Shown piece after piece: positions 26,779 to 34,244 of a stretch of DNA of 64,000 nucleotides. This DNA comes from PALSA-505 sp035308365 (GTDB lineage: Bacteria > Actinomycetota > Actinomycetes > Streptosporangiales > Streptosporangiaceae): the NCBI GenBank assembly GCA_035308365.1, contig DATGGU010000105.1, forward strand, positions 24,443 through 88,442, read 5' to 3'. The notes under the pieces were generated by a model. That model did not search any database, was not told the origin of the DNA, and saw nothing but the letters and a program-made list of their open reading frames with translations. The position numbers and the translations under genes were made by a program. Within the stretch, counting starts at the first letter, position 1; every line of letters starts with the position of its first letter.

Positions 26779-27738
26779 TCAGCCGTTGTCCGCCAGTACC
26801 TGGAGGCGGCTGTAACTGCCGTTCCAGACGTCCTGGTCACCGGGAAGCGAGCCGGAGTCGGAGTACTGCCAGAACGAGTAGACGCTCCAGCCGTTGGGCA
26901 GCGGGCCGCCGTTGCTGGCCGAGTAGTTGGCGATCCACAGCGGGTCGTAGGCGCCGAACCCGCCGTAGTTGCCGGTGCAGGTTGTCCACCAGTCGGTGGT
27001 CGAGTAGATCACCGGGTAGGCGTGCCAGCGGTAGGCGTACTCGTTGACGAAGTTCCAGATCCAGTTCACCATCTGCGACTGGGTCAGCCCGTAGCACTCC
27101 GAGCCGTACGGGTTGTACTCGATGTCGAGTGCGCCGGGCAGCGTCAGGCCGTCGCCTGACCAGCCGCCGCCGTGGCTGGAGAAGTAGTCGGCCTGAGTGT
27201 TGCCCTGTGAGTTGGACGGGTTCGCGAAATGATAGGCACCGCGGATCACGCCGTAGTTGTAGGGGCCTTCGTACTGGTTGTAGAAGTCCGGGTTCGTGTA
27301 GTAGGTGCCCTCGGTCGCCTTGGCGTAGACGAAGCCGACGTAGGGAGCGACATTCGCCCAGTTGATGTTGCCCTGGTAGGCGCTGATGTCGATGCCGGAC
27401 GTGATGGCAGCGTGGGGCAGGACCGGGTGGCCGGTCTTGAGGTGCGCGGCGCCGATCGTGCCCATGTTGTCCAGGAGCGGGTGGGTGATCTTCTCCGGGT
27501 GGACCGGAGTGTGGACGAACGTCGGCTTGGGCACCCAGACCTTGCGGCCGGTCACGGTCATGGCCCACACGCCGTTGGCGTGCGAGACCGCGGCCGAACC
27601 GGAGGCAGGAGCGGAAACCGAGGCGGAGGCGGCGGTGGCGCCCAGCGCCAGCGTGCCACTGGCCAGCGCGAGTGTGGCGGCCACGGCGGCGGTACGGCGC
27701 TGTAGCGCCGGTTTGCGGGGTCGTTCGGATACGGACAC
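26779..27738 (-). CDS. Secreted GH25 lysozyme (N-acetylmuramidase)
   Basis: 319 aa from GTG 27738 (GGAGGA 4 nt upstream). A signal peptide (AAVAATLALASGTLALGATAASA) precedes a roughly 100-residue linker and a GH25 barrel: GIDISAYQGNINW, FVYAKATEGTYYTNPDF, GAYHFANPS, and ALDIEYN with the catalytic Asp-Glu pair. It cleaves the glycan chains of peptidoglycan outside the cell. No separate cell-wall binding repeat is seen. A perfect palindrome lies about 55 bp upstream. Confidence 0.9.
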   Translation of the reverse strand: MSVSERPRKPALQRRTAAVAATLALASGTLALGATAASASVSAPASGSAAVSHANGVWAMTVTGRKVWVPKPTFVHTPVHPEKITHPLLDNMGTIGAAHLKTGHPVLPHAAITSGIDISAYQGNINWANVAPYVGFVYAKATEGTYYTNPDFYNQYEGPYNYGVIRGAYHFANPSNSQGNTQADYFSSHGGGWSGDGLTLPGALDIEYNPYGSECYGLTQSQMVNWIWNFVNEYAYRWHAYPVIYSTTDWWTTCTGNYGGFGAYDPLWIANYSASNGGPLPNGWSVYSFWQYSDSGSLPGDQDVWNGSYSRLQVLADNG

Positions 27739-27792
27739 GGGGTCCTCCAGGGGGGACAGAGGAAAAGTAGAGAGCCGAACGCCCATATGATG

Positions 27793-27814
27793 GCGCATAG
27801 TTACATCTATGCGC
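27793..27814. promoter_or_regulatory. Perfect 8-bp inverted repeat upstream of the lysozyme gene
   Basis: GCGCATAG, a 6-nt spacer and CTATGCGC. It lies 55 bp upstream of the GH25 start codon in an unusually A/T-rich promoter region (27800-27880), consistent with an operator. Confidence 0.45.
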
Positions 27815-27930
27815 TAGTAGCTGAAAGTAAACGACTATACTGTGATGCTTTGTACCGGATTATGAAATTTACGTTCGTATGACGGTCTTGGCGCAGGGAG
27901 AGCGGCGGAGATTGGGCCGGAAAAGGGACC

Positions 27931-27985
27931 GGCCGCCGCGCCCCAGGCAAGCGCGGCGGCCGGGGGGACCCGTTTTACCGGGTCC
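27931..27985 (-). terminator. Two hairpins after the XRE-DUF397 operon
   Basis: An 11-bp perfect stem GGCCGCCGCGC/GCGCGGCGGCC (27931-27961, 9-nt loop) is followed on the minus strand by a short T-containing run. A second 7-bp stem (27966-27985) lies between it and the DUF397 stop. Together they are a likely terminator for the minus-strand operon. Confidence 0.5.
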
Positions 27986-27998
27986 GCAGGGCGGCTTC

Positions 27999-28298
27999 TC
28001 ACCGGAGGAGATTGTCGAAGTCGCCCTCTTTGACGCCCTCGATGAGGGCTCGGATCTCGGCTTTCGTGTAGAACAGCACGGCCCCGCCGGGGTCACGGGA
28101 ATTACGGATCGCGATGTCGCCGCCGGGCAGCCCGGCCAGTTCGACGCAGGCACCCTGGGAGTTGCTGTGGCGGCTCTTCTGCCAGCAGACCCCGGCGAGC
28201 TTGGCCGGGGCGGGGGCCGGCGCCGCCGGCTTGGGGGACGGCCGGTCAGGCATCGTCAGCTTGACCGCGGGGCCCTCGTCATGTGAGTGCATTGTCAC
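27999..28298 (-). CDS. DUF397 domain protein
   Basis: 99 aa. The C-terminal DUF397 core is WQKSRHSNSQGACVELA followed by IAIRNSRDPGGAVLFYTKAEIRALIEGVKEGDFDNLL. The N-terminus is a proline/alanine linker. GTG 28298 overlaps the TGA of the XRE gene (GTGA); ATG 28292 is the alternative start. DUF397 proteins are the regular small partners of XRE/DUF5753 regulators in actinomycetes and are thought to modulate them. Confidence 0.88.
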   Translation of the reverse strand: MTMHSHDEGPAVKLTMPDRPSPKPAAPAPAPAKLAGVCWQKSRHSNSQGACVELAGLPGGDIAIRNSRDPGGAVLFYTKAEIRALIEGVKEGDFDNLLR

Positions 28299-29164
28299 CC
28301 AATCTCTTTGAGAATCCGGCTCAGGATGTCAGGCGTGCGTTCGGGTGGGTCACTTTCCACGCTCAGCCGCTCCATGACTTCTGTGTACCGCTCGACGTCT
28401 TCGCGCTTGTCCAGGTAAACAGCGCTGGTGAGCTGCTCGATGTAGACCACGTCGGGCAGGTCGAACTCGGGGAACCGCATCAGGGTGAACGGTCCCGACT
28501 CGGCCGCGTGGCCGCCAGCCCGGAACGGCATCACCTGCAGGGTGATGTGCGGCTCCTTGGCCACTACGATCAGACGTTCAAGCTGGCCACGCATTACTTC
28601 GACGCCGCCGATCGGGCGGCGCAGCACCGCTTCGTCCACGATCGCCCACAGGTGGGGCGGGTTGGGCCGCGACAGCAGCTTCTGCCGTTCCATCCGGAGG
28701 CTGACCCGGTGCCCGATCTCTTCTCTGGTGGCGCCACGCTGGCCGAGCTCGACGACCGCCCGGCAGTAGTCGGTGGTCTGCAGCAGCCCGGGCACGAACT
28801 GAAGCTCGTAGACGCGGATGAGCGATGCCGCCTCCTCCAGGCCCACATAGACGTGGAACCAGTCGGGCAGCACGTCGCTGTACTTGTGCCACCAGCCCGG
28901 CGAGTTGGCCTGCCGGGCCAGGTCCACCAGTGCGGCCCGTTCGCCGGGGTCGTCCACGCCGTAGAGGGTGAGCAGGTCGGTGATGTCGCGCTCCTTGAAG
29001 CTGACCCGGCCGAGCTCCATCCGGCTGATCTTGGATCCGGACGCACGGATCGTGTAGCCGGCATCCTCGCGGGAGATACCCCTGCTCTCCCTGAGGTTGC
29101 GCAACTGGGAGCCCAGGAGGATGCGCAGGACCGTCGGGCCGCTGCCCGGCTGGACTGTGACCAC
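28295..29164 (-). CDS. XRE-family regulator with DUF5753 domain (WhiJ-type)
   Basis: 289 aa from GTG 29164, preceded by a G-rich ribosome site; the upstream frame runs through the operator region and is not used. The helix-turn-helix is LRNLRESRGISREDAGYTIRASGSKISRMELG (about residues 22-55). The DUF5753 ligand domain follows with VPGLLQTTDYCRA, RPIGG, LQVMPFRAGGH and VYIEQLTSAVYL. It pairs with DUF397 and, divergently, with a HATPase gene, the arrangement of WhiJ/AbaA-type developmental clusters. Confidence 0.9.
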   Translation of the reverse strand: MVTVQPGSGPTVLRILLGSQLRNLRESRGISREDAGYTIRASGSKISRMELGRVSFKERDITDLLTLYGVDDPGERAALVDLARQANSPGWWHKYSDVLPDWFHVYVGLEEAASLIRVYELQFVPGLLQTTDYCRAVVELGQRGATREEIGHRVSLRMERQKLLSRPNPPHLWAIVDEAVLRRPIGGVEVMRGQLERLIVVAKEPHITLQVMPFRAGGHAAESGPFTLMRFPEFDLPDVVYIEQLTSAVYLDKREDVERYTEVMERLSVESDPPERTPDILSRILKEIG

Positions 29165-29263
29165 GTCAACCCCCCTGCTCGTCGGTACACCGTGGGCACG
29201 CGTGTAGCGCTGCCCATGCCCCGGTTGCCTCAAAGCGGTTGCACACGCCACGCGGCTGGTGGT

Positions 29264-29308
29264 GTATGCACATTTCTTTTGCACGTGCATCTTGCCTTGC
29301 ACATGCAA
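29264..29308. promoter_or_regulatory. Operator-like palindrome cluster between the XRE gene and the ATPase gene
   Basis: Two palindromes share the TGCAC core: TGCACGTGCA (29280-29289, perfect) and TTGCACATGCAA (29297-29308), centres 18 bp apart. Further half sites are TATGCACATT near 29264 and TTGCACACG near 29240. They lie in the divergent promoter gap 29165-29387, the expected place for XRE autoregulation. Confidence 0.55.
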
Positions 29309-29387
29309 CACACTTCCGCAATGATATCCCTTGTGCCCTAGAGTGCACGAGCAACGGCAGAGCGATACTTCTCAGCTGGGGAACCCG

Positions 29388-29915
29388 ATGACCGCACACC
29401 GGGCATCCACTGGAACCGGGACCGAAGCACGGAGGGCACGTCGCGATTGCCTGCTGACAGGCGCGGTCGCCTCGCAGACCAGGGTGTACCAGCAGCCGCT
29501 GTGGCCCCCACGCGAGTACCCCGCCGCAGGTCAGCCCGCTGCCAGCCGCGACCTGGCCGCGCGGCCGGAGGCTGTCGGGACCGCCAGGGACTTCACCCGT
29601 TACACGCTGGATGGCTGGGGCCTGCAGGAACTGACCGACGACGCGGTTCTGGTGGTCTCCGAACTGGTCACCAATGCGCTGCAGCACGCCGCACCGGGCG
29701 GGACGGTGATCAAGCTCAGGTTGCTGGCTCAGCCGCCGTACCTGATGTGCATGGTCACCGACCCCGGCCGCGACATCCCGCTGCGCCGGCAGGCCGGCCC
29801 GGCCGATGACAGCGGGCGAGGCCTGCAAGTCATCGAGTCCTGCTGCAGCCGGTGGGGCTGGCATCTCCTCGACGAGGGGGGCAAGGTCGTCTGGGCTCTG
29901 TTGCCGCACGGGTGA
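29388..29915 (+). CDS. RsbW-like ATP-binding protein (HATPase_c, AbaA/anti-sigma type)
   Basis: 175 aa from ATG 29388. A Bergerat ATPase fold is seen: N-box VVSELVTNALQHA (about residues 88-100), MCMVTDPGRDIPL and the G-box DDSGRGLQVIESC. There is no histidine-kinase dimerisation domain, so it belongs to the stand-alone serine-kinase/anti-sigma class. Divergent from the XRE-DUF397 pair. Partner sigma factor or antagonist not visible nearby. Confidence 0.85.
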   Translation: MTAHRASTGTGTEARRARRDCLLTGAVASQTRVYQQPLWPPREYPAAGQPAASRDLAARPEAVGTARDFTRYTLDGWGLQELTDDAVLVVSELVTNALQHAAPGGTVIKLRLLAQPPYLMCMVTDPGRDIPLRRQAGPADDSGRGLQVIESCCSRWGWHLLDEGGKVVWALLPHG

Positions 29916-29933
29916 GCAACGTAGCACGCATCG

Positions 29934-30806
29934 TCACCTGACAGGGCCGGACCCCACAAGGTTACATGACGGCTTGATACCTAGAACGGCGGTGGCATTC
30001 AATTCGTCACAGGTGGCCAGCCGCGGGGTGAGCCCGGCCCGGGTAAGCGCCTTGGCGAGCCGTGGCCACTGCCGCTGCGTGGCCTCCACCAGCAGGCAAC
30101 CACCCGGAGCCAGCCATTGCGGCGCCTCCGCGATCACCCGCCGCAGGATGCTGAGCCCATCGTTGCCGCCGTCGAGTGCGAGCAGCGGCTCGTGCACCCG
30201 GGCCTCGGCGGGCAGCAGCGCGACCTCCCCGGTTGGCACATAGGGAGCGTTGGCGACCAGGATGTCCACGCGGCCGCGCAGGCTGGCCGGAAGCGGCTGG
30301 TAGAGGTCGCCCTCGTAAACGGTGGCACCGGCGGCGACATTGCGGCGCGCGCACCGCACGGCAGCCGGGTCCAGCTCGACGGCGTGCAGTTCGACCCGGC
30401 CGAAGGCCGCGGCCAGCGCGGCACCCACCGCCCCCGAGCCACAGCACAGGTCGACCACGACCAGCGGCCTTTCTGGGGTAAAGGTCTGATCATCGCTGGC
30501 ATGAGCAACGGGCTGGACGGCCTGGCTGGCCCGGGTGACCGCCTGGTACACGAGGAATTCGGTACGGCGCCGGGGGACGAAAACCCCCGGGTCCACCGCG
30601 ATCCGCAGGCCGCAGAACTCGGCCCAGCCCAGAACCTGTTCCAGTGGCAGCCCGGCGGCGCGCCGGTCCACCATGGCGGCGAGGTCGGCGGGGGTGCGTG
30701 CCGCGGAGATGAGCAGCCGTGCCTCGTCCTCGGCGAAGACACAGCCGCAGGCGCGGAGCCGGGTGGCGATGAGGGAGAGGGAAGGAAACGCCGCAGTAGC
30801 TGACAT
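29934..30806 (-). CDS. PrmC/HemK-like protein N5-glutamine methyltransferase
   Basis: 290 aa. The SAM loop is VVDLCCGSGAVGAALA and the catalytic NPPY motif appears as NAPYVPTGEV. The N-terminal helical domain with PLEQVLGWAEFCGLRIAVDPGVFVPRRRTEFL matches the PrmC family, which methylates the GGQ glutamine of release factors. NAPY in place of NPPY and the lack of a prfA neighbour suggest the paralogous group annotated as putative protein N5-glutamine methyltransferase. ATG 30806 has GAAAGG upstream. Confidence 0.82.
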   Translation of the reverse strand: MSATAAFPSLSLIATRLRACGCVFAEDEARLLISAARTPADLAAMVDRRAAGLPLEQVLGWAEFCGLRIAVDPGVFVPRRRTEFLVYQAVTRASQAVQPVAHASDDQTFTPERPLVVVDLCCGSGAVGAALAAAFGRVELHAVELDPAAVRCARRNVAAGATVYEGDLYQPLPASLRGRVDILVANAPYVPTGEVALLPAEARVHEPLLALDGGNDGLSILRRVIAEAPQWLAPGGCLLVEATQRQWPRLAKALTRAGLTPRLATCDELNATAVLGIKPSCNLVGSGPVR

Positions 30807-31039
30807 AGGAGCCTTTCGGGATACCCGGTGGGGCTCCCTGCCCGGCTATGCGCGCGCAGCGGCGCGGCCGCGCGGTGGGAGCACCCGGCCTGTTATCGCG
30901 GTAACGGGTCTCACCTCCTTGGGTCGCGCCTTGAGCGTCATGCACAACCGCATCGCGAGTGCGGGCCCGGAAGGCCCGCGTGAGCGATCGGGCAAGGTCA
31001 GCGTACAGCAAGCAGGCAGGTCGTTTTCTCCCGCCGGCT
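30807..31039 (-). promoter_or_regulatory. Leader of the PrmC-like gene with an orphan Shine-Dalgarno and a hairpin
   Basis: On the minus strand AAGGAGGTGA (30920-30911) is a perfect anti-16S match but no start codon follows at normal spacing, and it is 105 nt upstream of the PrmC-like ATG. A 31-codon frame (30941-30846) passes through it. A 7-bp GCGGGCC/GGCCCGC stem (30961-30979) after the TrmH stop may end that transcript. No other gene is seen. Confidence 0.35.
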
Positions 31040-31852
31040 TCATCGCAGCAGGGAATAGCAGGCGACAGCGGCAGCGGCGACCACATTGAGCGAGTCGACG
31101 CCCGCGGCCATCGCCCCGCCGTGCATCGGGATGCAGACAGCCTCGTCGGCCTCGTGCAGCCACCGGGACGACAGCCCGTCGCCCTCGGTGCCCAGCATCA
31201 AAGCCACCCGGTCCCCCATCGCGACCTTGCCGATCGGCGTGGCCGACTGGTCGGGGGTCAGGGCCAGGAGCCGGAAGCCTGCAGCCCGTATCCCGGCCAG
31301 TCCGCCGTACCAGTCCGTCATGCGCGCATACGGGATGGCGAACACGGCACCCATGGAGACCTTGACGGCGCGGCGGTAGAGCGGGTCAGCGCACCGGGGA
31401 GACAAGATCACGGCATCCACGCCAAGGGCGGCCGCGCAGCGGAACAGCCCGCCGACGTTTCCATGATCAACAATGTCTTCGAGCACCAGGATCCGGTGGG
31501 CGGCGGCTAGCAGCCCGCCGGGGTCCCGGCCGGGCAGTCTGGTCATCGAGGCGAGCACACCGCGGTGCACCGGGAATCCGGTGAGCTGCTCGGCGACCTG
31601 GCCGGGGACGATGTATGCATCGCCCTCGGTGGCGTCCAGCAGACCGGTGAGGCCAGACAGCCTCCGTTCAGTAATCAAAATGGATCTCAACGGGAAACCG
31701 GCGGACAATGCGCGGCGGATGACCTTCTCCCCCTCAGCGACGAACAGCCCGTTGGCAGCTTCCAGGCTCTTGCGCAGGTTCATGTCGGTCAGCCGCACAT
31801 ACTCGGCCAGCCGAGGGTCATCGCGGTCGTGCACCCGGATGATCCTCGCCAC
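31040..31852 (-). CDS. TrmH-family (SPOUT) RNA 2'-O-methyltransferase
   Basis: 270 aa from GTG 31852, with GAAGGAGG about 11 nt upstream. The N-terminal substrate-binding region (LRKSLEAANGLFVAEGEKVIRRAL) precedes the SPOUT knot: LVLEDIVDHGNVGGLFRCAAALGVDAV (motif 1), ALMLGTEGDGLS (motif 2) and IPMHGGAMAAGVDSLNVVAAAAVA (motif 3). It methylates a ribose in rRNA or tRNA; the exact site is not predictable. Confidence 0.9.
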   Translation of the reverse strand: MARIIRVHDRDDPRLAEYVRLTDMNLRKSLEAANGLFVAEGEKVIRRALSAGFPLRSILITERRLSGLTGLLDATEGDAYIVPGQVAEQLTGFPVHRGVLASMTRLPGRDPGGLLAAAHRILVLEDIVDHGNVGGLFRCAAALGVDAVILSPRCADPLYRRAVKVSMGAVFAIPYARMTDWYGGLAGIRAAGFRLLALTPDQSATPIGKVAMGDRVALMLGTEGDGLSSRWLHEADEAVCIPMHGGAMAAGVDSLNVVAAAAVACYSLLR

Positions 31853-32007
31853 CTGCCCAGTGTCCTCCTTCTCAGTTACGTCGCAATTACGGCATTGCGT
31901 GGCCGCGTGCTGGCCTGTGACCAGGGCCGTTGCCGACGGCTGCGGACGGGCGAGAATTTTTCAAGATTCATGTGAACCCCCCGTCGCGGATACGCGTCCT
32001 CAACATG

Positions 32008-32040
32008 TGAGGCCCGGCGAGAGCGGGGCGCCGGGCCTCA
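32008..32040. repeat. 33-bp hairpin repeat, copy 1
   Basis: TGAGGCCCGGCG, a 9-nt loop and CGCCGGGCCTCA: a perfect 12-bp stem. Identical to the copy at 32051. Confidence 0.9.
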
Positions 32041-32050
32041 TCAGAAGACT

Positions 32051-32083
32051 TGAGGCCCGGCGAGAGCGGGGCGCCGGGCCTCA
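32051..32083. repeat. 33-bp hairpin repeat, copy 2
   Basis: Identical to copy 1 and only 10 bp away from it. Perfect 12-bp stem with a 9-nt loop. Confidence 0.9.
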
Positions 32084-32215
32084 GGAACGAGGCGGCCGAT
32101 GCTGCTTGGTGGGCTTCGCTCCACCTGCGCCATTGCCCGCAGTGTTTGCCCGGGGGGACGACCCCCCGGACCCCCCGGTGCCGGGCTTCGCCCGGCGGTG
32201 GGCGGGAGATAGACG

Positions 32216-32248
32216 TGAGGTCCGGCGAGAGCGGGGCGCCGGGCCTCA
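32216..32248. repeat. 33-bp hairpin repeat, copy 3 (terminator-like)
   Basis: Same element with one C-to-T change in the left arm. It is followed on the plus strand by CTATTTTTT, so it would end plus-strand transcription; on the minus strand it lies 16 bp after the phosphotransferase stop and may act in both directions. Confidence 0.8.
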
Positions 32249-32263
32249 CTATTTTTTGGGCAG

Positions 32264-33328
32264 TCACAGCGGGCTTGAGTCGAGCAGGCGGTGGGCGCGC
32301 TGGATCAGGATGGGGACGGCCCTGCCCTCCCGGTCGAAGCCCTCGCCCACGGTCTTGTTCTGCAGGAACCTGGCATTGATGCCTTCCAGGACGACCGCCA
32401 GCTTGAAGCAGCCGAACGCCATGTAGTAGCCGATCCCGGAGATGTCACGCCCGCTGCGGGCGGTGTAGGCGGCCGCGAACTCCTCACGGGTCAGGAAGCC
32501 GGGCTCGGAGGTGACGTTCGCGCCCACCTCCAGTTCGGTCCACTCCTTGTCGGCCGGGTCGGCCCAGTAGACGAGCGTGAGGCCGAGATCGGCGAGCGGA
32601 TCGCCGAGTGTGGCCATCTCCCAGTCGACCACCGCCGCGATCCGGGGGTCTGCCCCGACGGCGATGAGCACGTTGTCCACCCGGAAGTCGCCGTGCACCA
32701 GCGTGCCCTCGCCATGCTCGGGCAGGCCCGCCGCCAGCCTGGCCACCAGCTCGGCGTAGCCCGGCACGTCACGGGACACGGAGAGATCCCACTGCCGCTG
32801 CCAGCGGGCGAACTGGCGCTGCATGTACCCGGCGGGGCGGCCGAAGCCGGCCAGGCCGACGGCGGTCACGTCGAGCTGGTGGATCGCGGCGAGCATCTCG
32901 GCCAGCCGCTGCGAGATGCCGCGGGCCTGGTCGGTGGTCACCAGCGCCGCCTGGTCCTTGGTCCGCAGCACCAGGCCGTCCACGTGTTCCATCACATAGA
33001 ACGGCGCGCCGATGACCTCGAGGTCAGAGCAGAAGGCGACCGGCCTGGCGACCGGGACATCCGTGCCGTGCAGCGCGGAGATCAGCCGGTACTCCCGGCT
33101 CATGTCGTGTGCGGTGGGCAGGACGTGGCCGAGCGGTGGCCGGCGCAGCACGAACCGGGCAGGACCGTCACCGGTGGGGAAGGCGAGCCGGTAGGTCAGG
33201 TTGGACCGGCCACCGAGGATCAGCTCGATTGACGGCAGGCGTTCGGCCTCAGGGATACCGTTCGCGCTCAGCCACCGGGCCAGCCGGGGGATGCTCTCGA
33301 TTCCTGGAACCGCGCCGTCGTCACTCAT
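32264..33328 (-). CDS. APH-family phosphotransferase (ACAD10-like putative kinase)
   Basis: 354 aa. The kinase-fold motifs are GRSNLTYRLAF (nucleotide loop), LVHGDFRVDNVLI (catalytic HGDxxxxN) and AVVDWEMATLGDPLADLG (metal-binding Asp with the group's WE-x-A-x-x-GDP signature). This signature marks the ACAD10/acyl-CoA-dehydrogenase-associated phosphotransferases, which are not aminoglycoside resistance enzymes. GAGGGAG lies before ATG 33328. No acyl-CoA dehydrogenase gene is adjacent here. Substrate unknown. Confidence 0.85.
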   Translation of the reverse strand: MSDDGAVPGIESIPRLARWLSANGIPEAERLPSIELILGGRSNLTYRLAFPTGDGPARFVLRRPPLGHVLPTAHDMSREYRLISALHGTDVPVARPVAFCSDLEVIGAPFYVMEHVDGLVLRTKDQAALVTTDQARGISQRLAEMLAAIHQLDVTAVGLAGFGRPAGYMQRQFARWQRQWDLSVSRDVPGYAELVARLAAGLPEHGEGTLVHGDFRVDNVLIAVGADPRIAAVVDWEMATLGDPLADLGLTLVYWADPADKEWTELEVGANVTSEPGFLTREEFAAAYTARSGRDISGIGYYMAFGCFKLAVVLEGINARFLQNKTVGEGFDREGRAVPILIQRAHRLLDSSPL

Positions 33329-33495
33329 CGTGCTCCCTCCATGTGCTGGCCGCAGGCTTGCGCCGCCCTAGCTCAACAGGAATACCAGCCTCTGAGCAAG
33401 AACAGCAGCCGCACCTATTTACTAATGCGCTGGTCTGACGTAGTCAGGTGAAGAGGGGAAGTGGCCGAAGGTCTAGACCGCTGCGAGGGAGTGCC

Positions 33496-34239
33496 GTGTG
33501 TGACGCGTGGATGCCAACTGCCGGATACGCTCGGGCATCGGCTGATGGCGGGCAGATGAAGGGTGGCGCGCCCCGGGTGGTCTGGATGACCCTGGGCCTG
33601 GACCCCCACGTGATTTCCGCGTATTCGGCGGCGCAGCGGTTCATCAAGCTCGGCAGACCCCCGCATCTGGTGTGGAACCCCGTCACCGGGGAGACCGTGC
33701 AGATCCTTCCCATCGTCCGGGCTGGCTGTGCGCTCATCCCCGCCAGTGAGCTCGATCGAGAGCGGCCGGTCGCCGATGAGGGTTCGGCACTGATCGTGGA
33801 GCCGAGCGAAGACATACCCGATGTTCACACCCAGGGCAGGCTGTGCGTCCAGGTGGGCGTGGTCGCCTTCGGATGGGAGCCGTTCACATCCGGGCCGGTC
33901 ACCGGGGCGGGCCCGATCCTGGACTGGCTTGACTCGTGGTCGATAGCCCGGCGCTGGCCCGCCGGGCGCCCCGCCGCGTTCGCCAAGGCACACACCGTTC
34001 CGCGCAGCCGCAAGCTGTGGGCGTGCGGCGGTCATTTCGGCGCCTCCCAGGTGCCGGGCTGCGCCGCCGCCGGGCCCGGAGCCATCGACGTGGAGCTGCT
34101 GACCGGTGTGCCGGTGAAGCGCACGGCCAACGTACCGCTGGGCCGCGGGGCGCATTTGGGACAGCATCCGGTGCCGGTGAGCAGGATGGGCAACATGCTG
34201 GCCGACGAGGATGCCGCCGCGCTGGCCAAGGCGGGCTGA
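33496..34239 (+). CDS. Conserved hypothetical protein (actinobacterial)
   Basis: 247 aa from GTG 33496, chosen because GAGGGAG lies about 7 nt upstream. No domain is recognised. It has repeated small-residue/Trp segments (PHLVWNPVTGETVQILPI, HTQGRLCVQVGVVAFGWEPFT, LDWLDSWSIARRWPAGRPAAF, WACGGHFGASQVPG), which give it a secreted-hydrolase look, but it has no signal peptide. Converges on the MocR gene with 5 bp between stops. Confidence 0.65.
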   Translation: MCDAWMPTAGYARASADGGQMKGGAPRVVWMTLGLDPHVISAYSAAQRFIKLGRPPHLVWNPVTGETVQILPIVRAGCALIPASELDRERPVADEGSALIVEPSEDIPDVHTQGRLCVQVGVVAFGWEPFTSGPVTGAGPILDWLDSWSIARRWPAGRPAAFAKAHTVPRSRKLWACGGHFGASQVPGCAAAGPGAIDVELLTGVPVKRTANVPLGRGAHLGQHPVPVSRMGNMLADEDAAALAKAG

Positions 34240-34244
34240 GCCGG

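Larger units (their letters stand above)
31853..32263. other. Intergenic region with three hairpin repeats and C-rich palindromes
   Basis: 411 bp without a convincing gene. It carries the TrmH promoter, three copies of a 33-bp hairpin, and between copies 2 and 3 a GGGGGGACGACCCCCC palindrome and a CCGGGC-TTCG-GCCCGG stem. These resemble dispersed intergenic repeat elements of high-GC actinomycetes. Confidence 0.6.
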
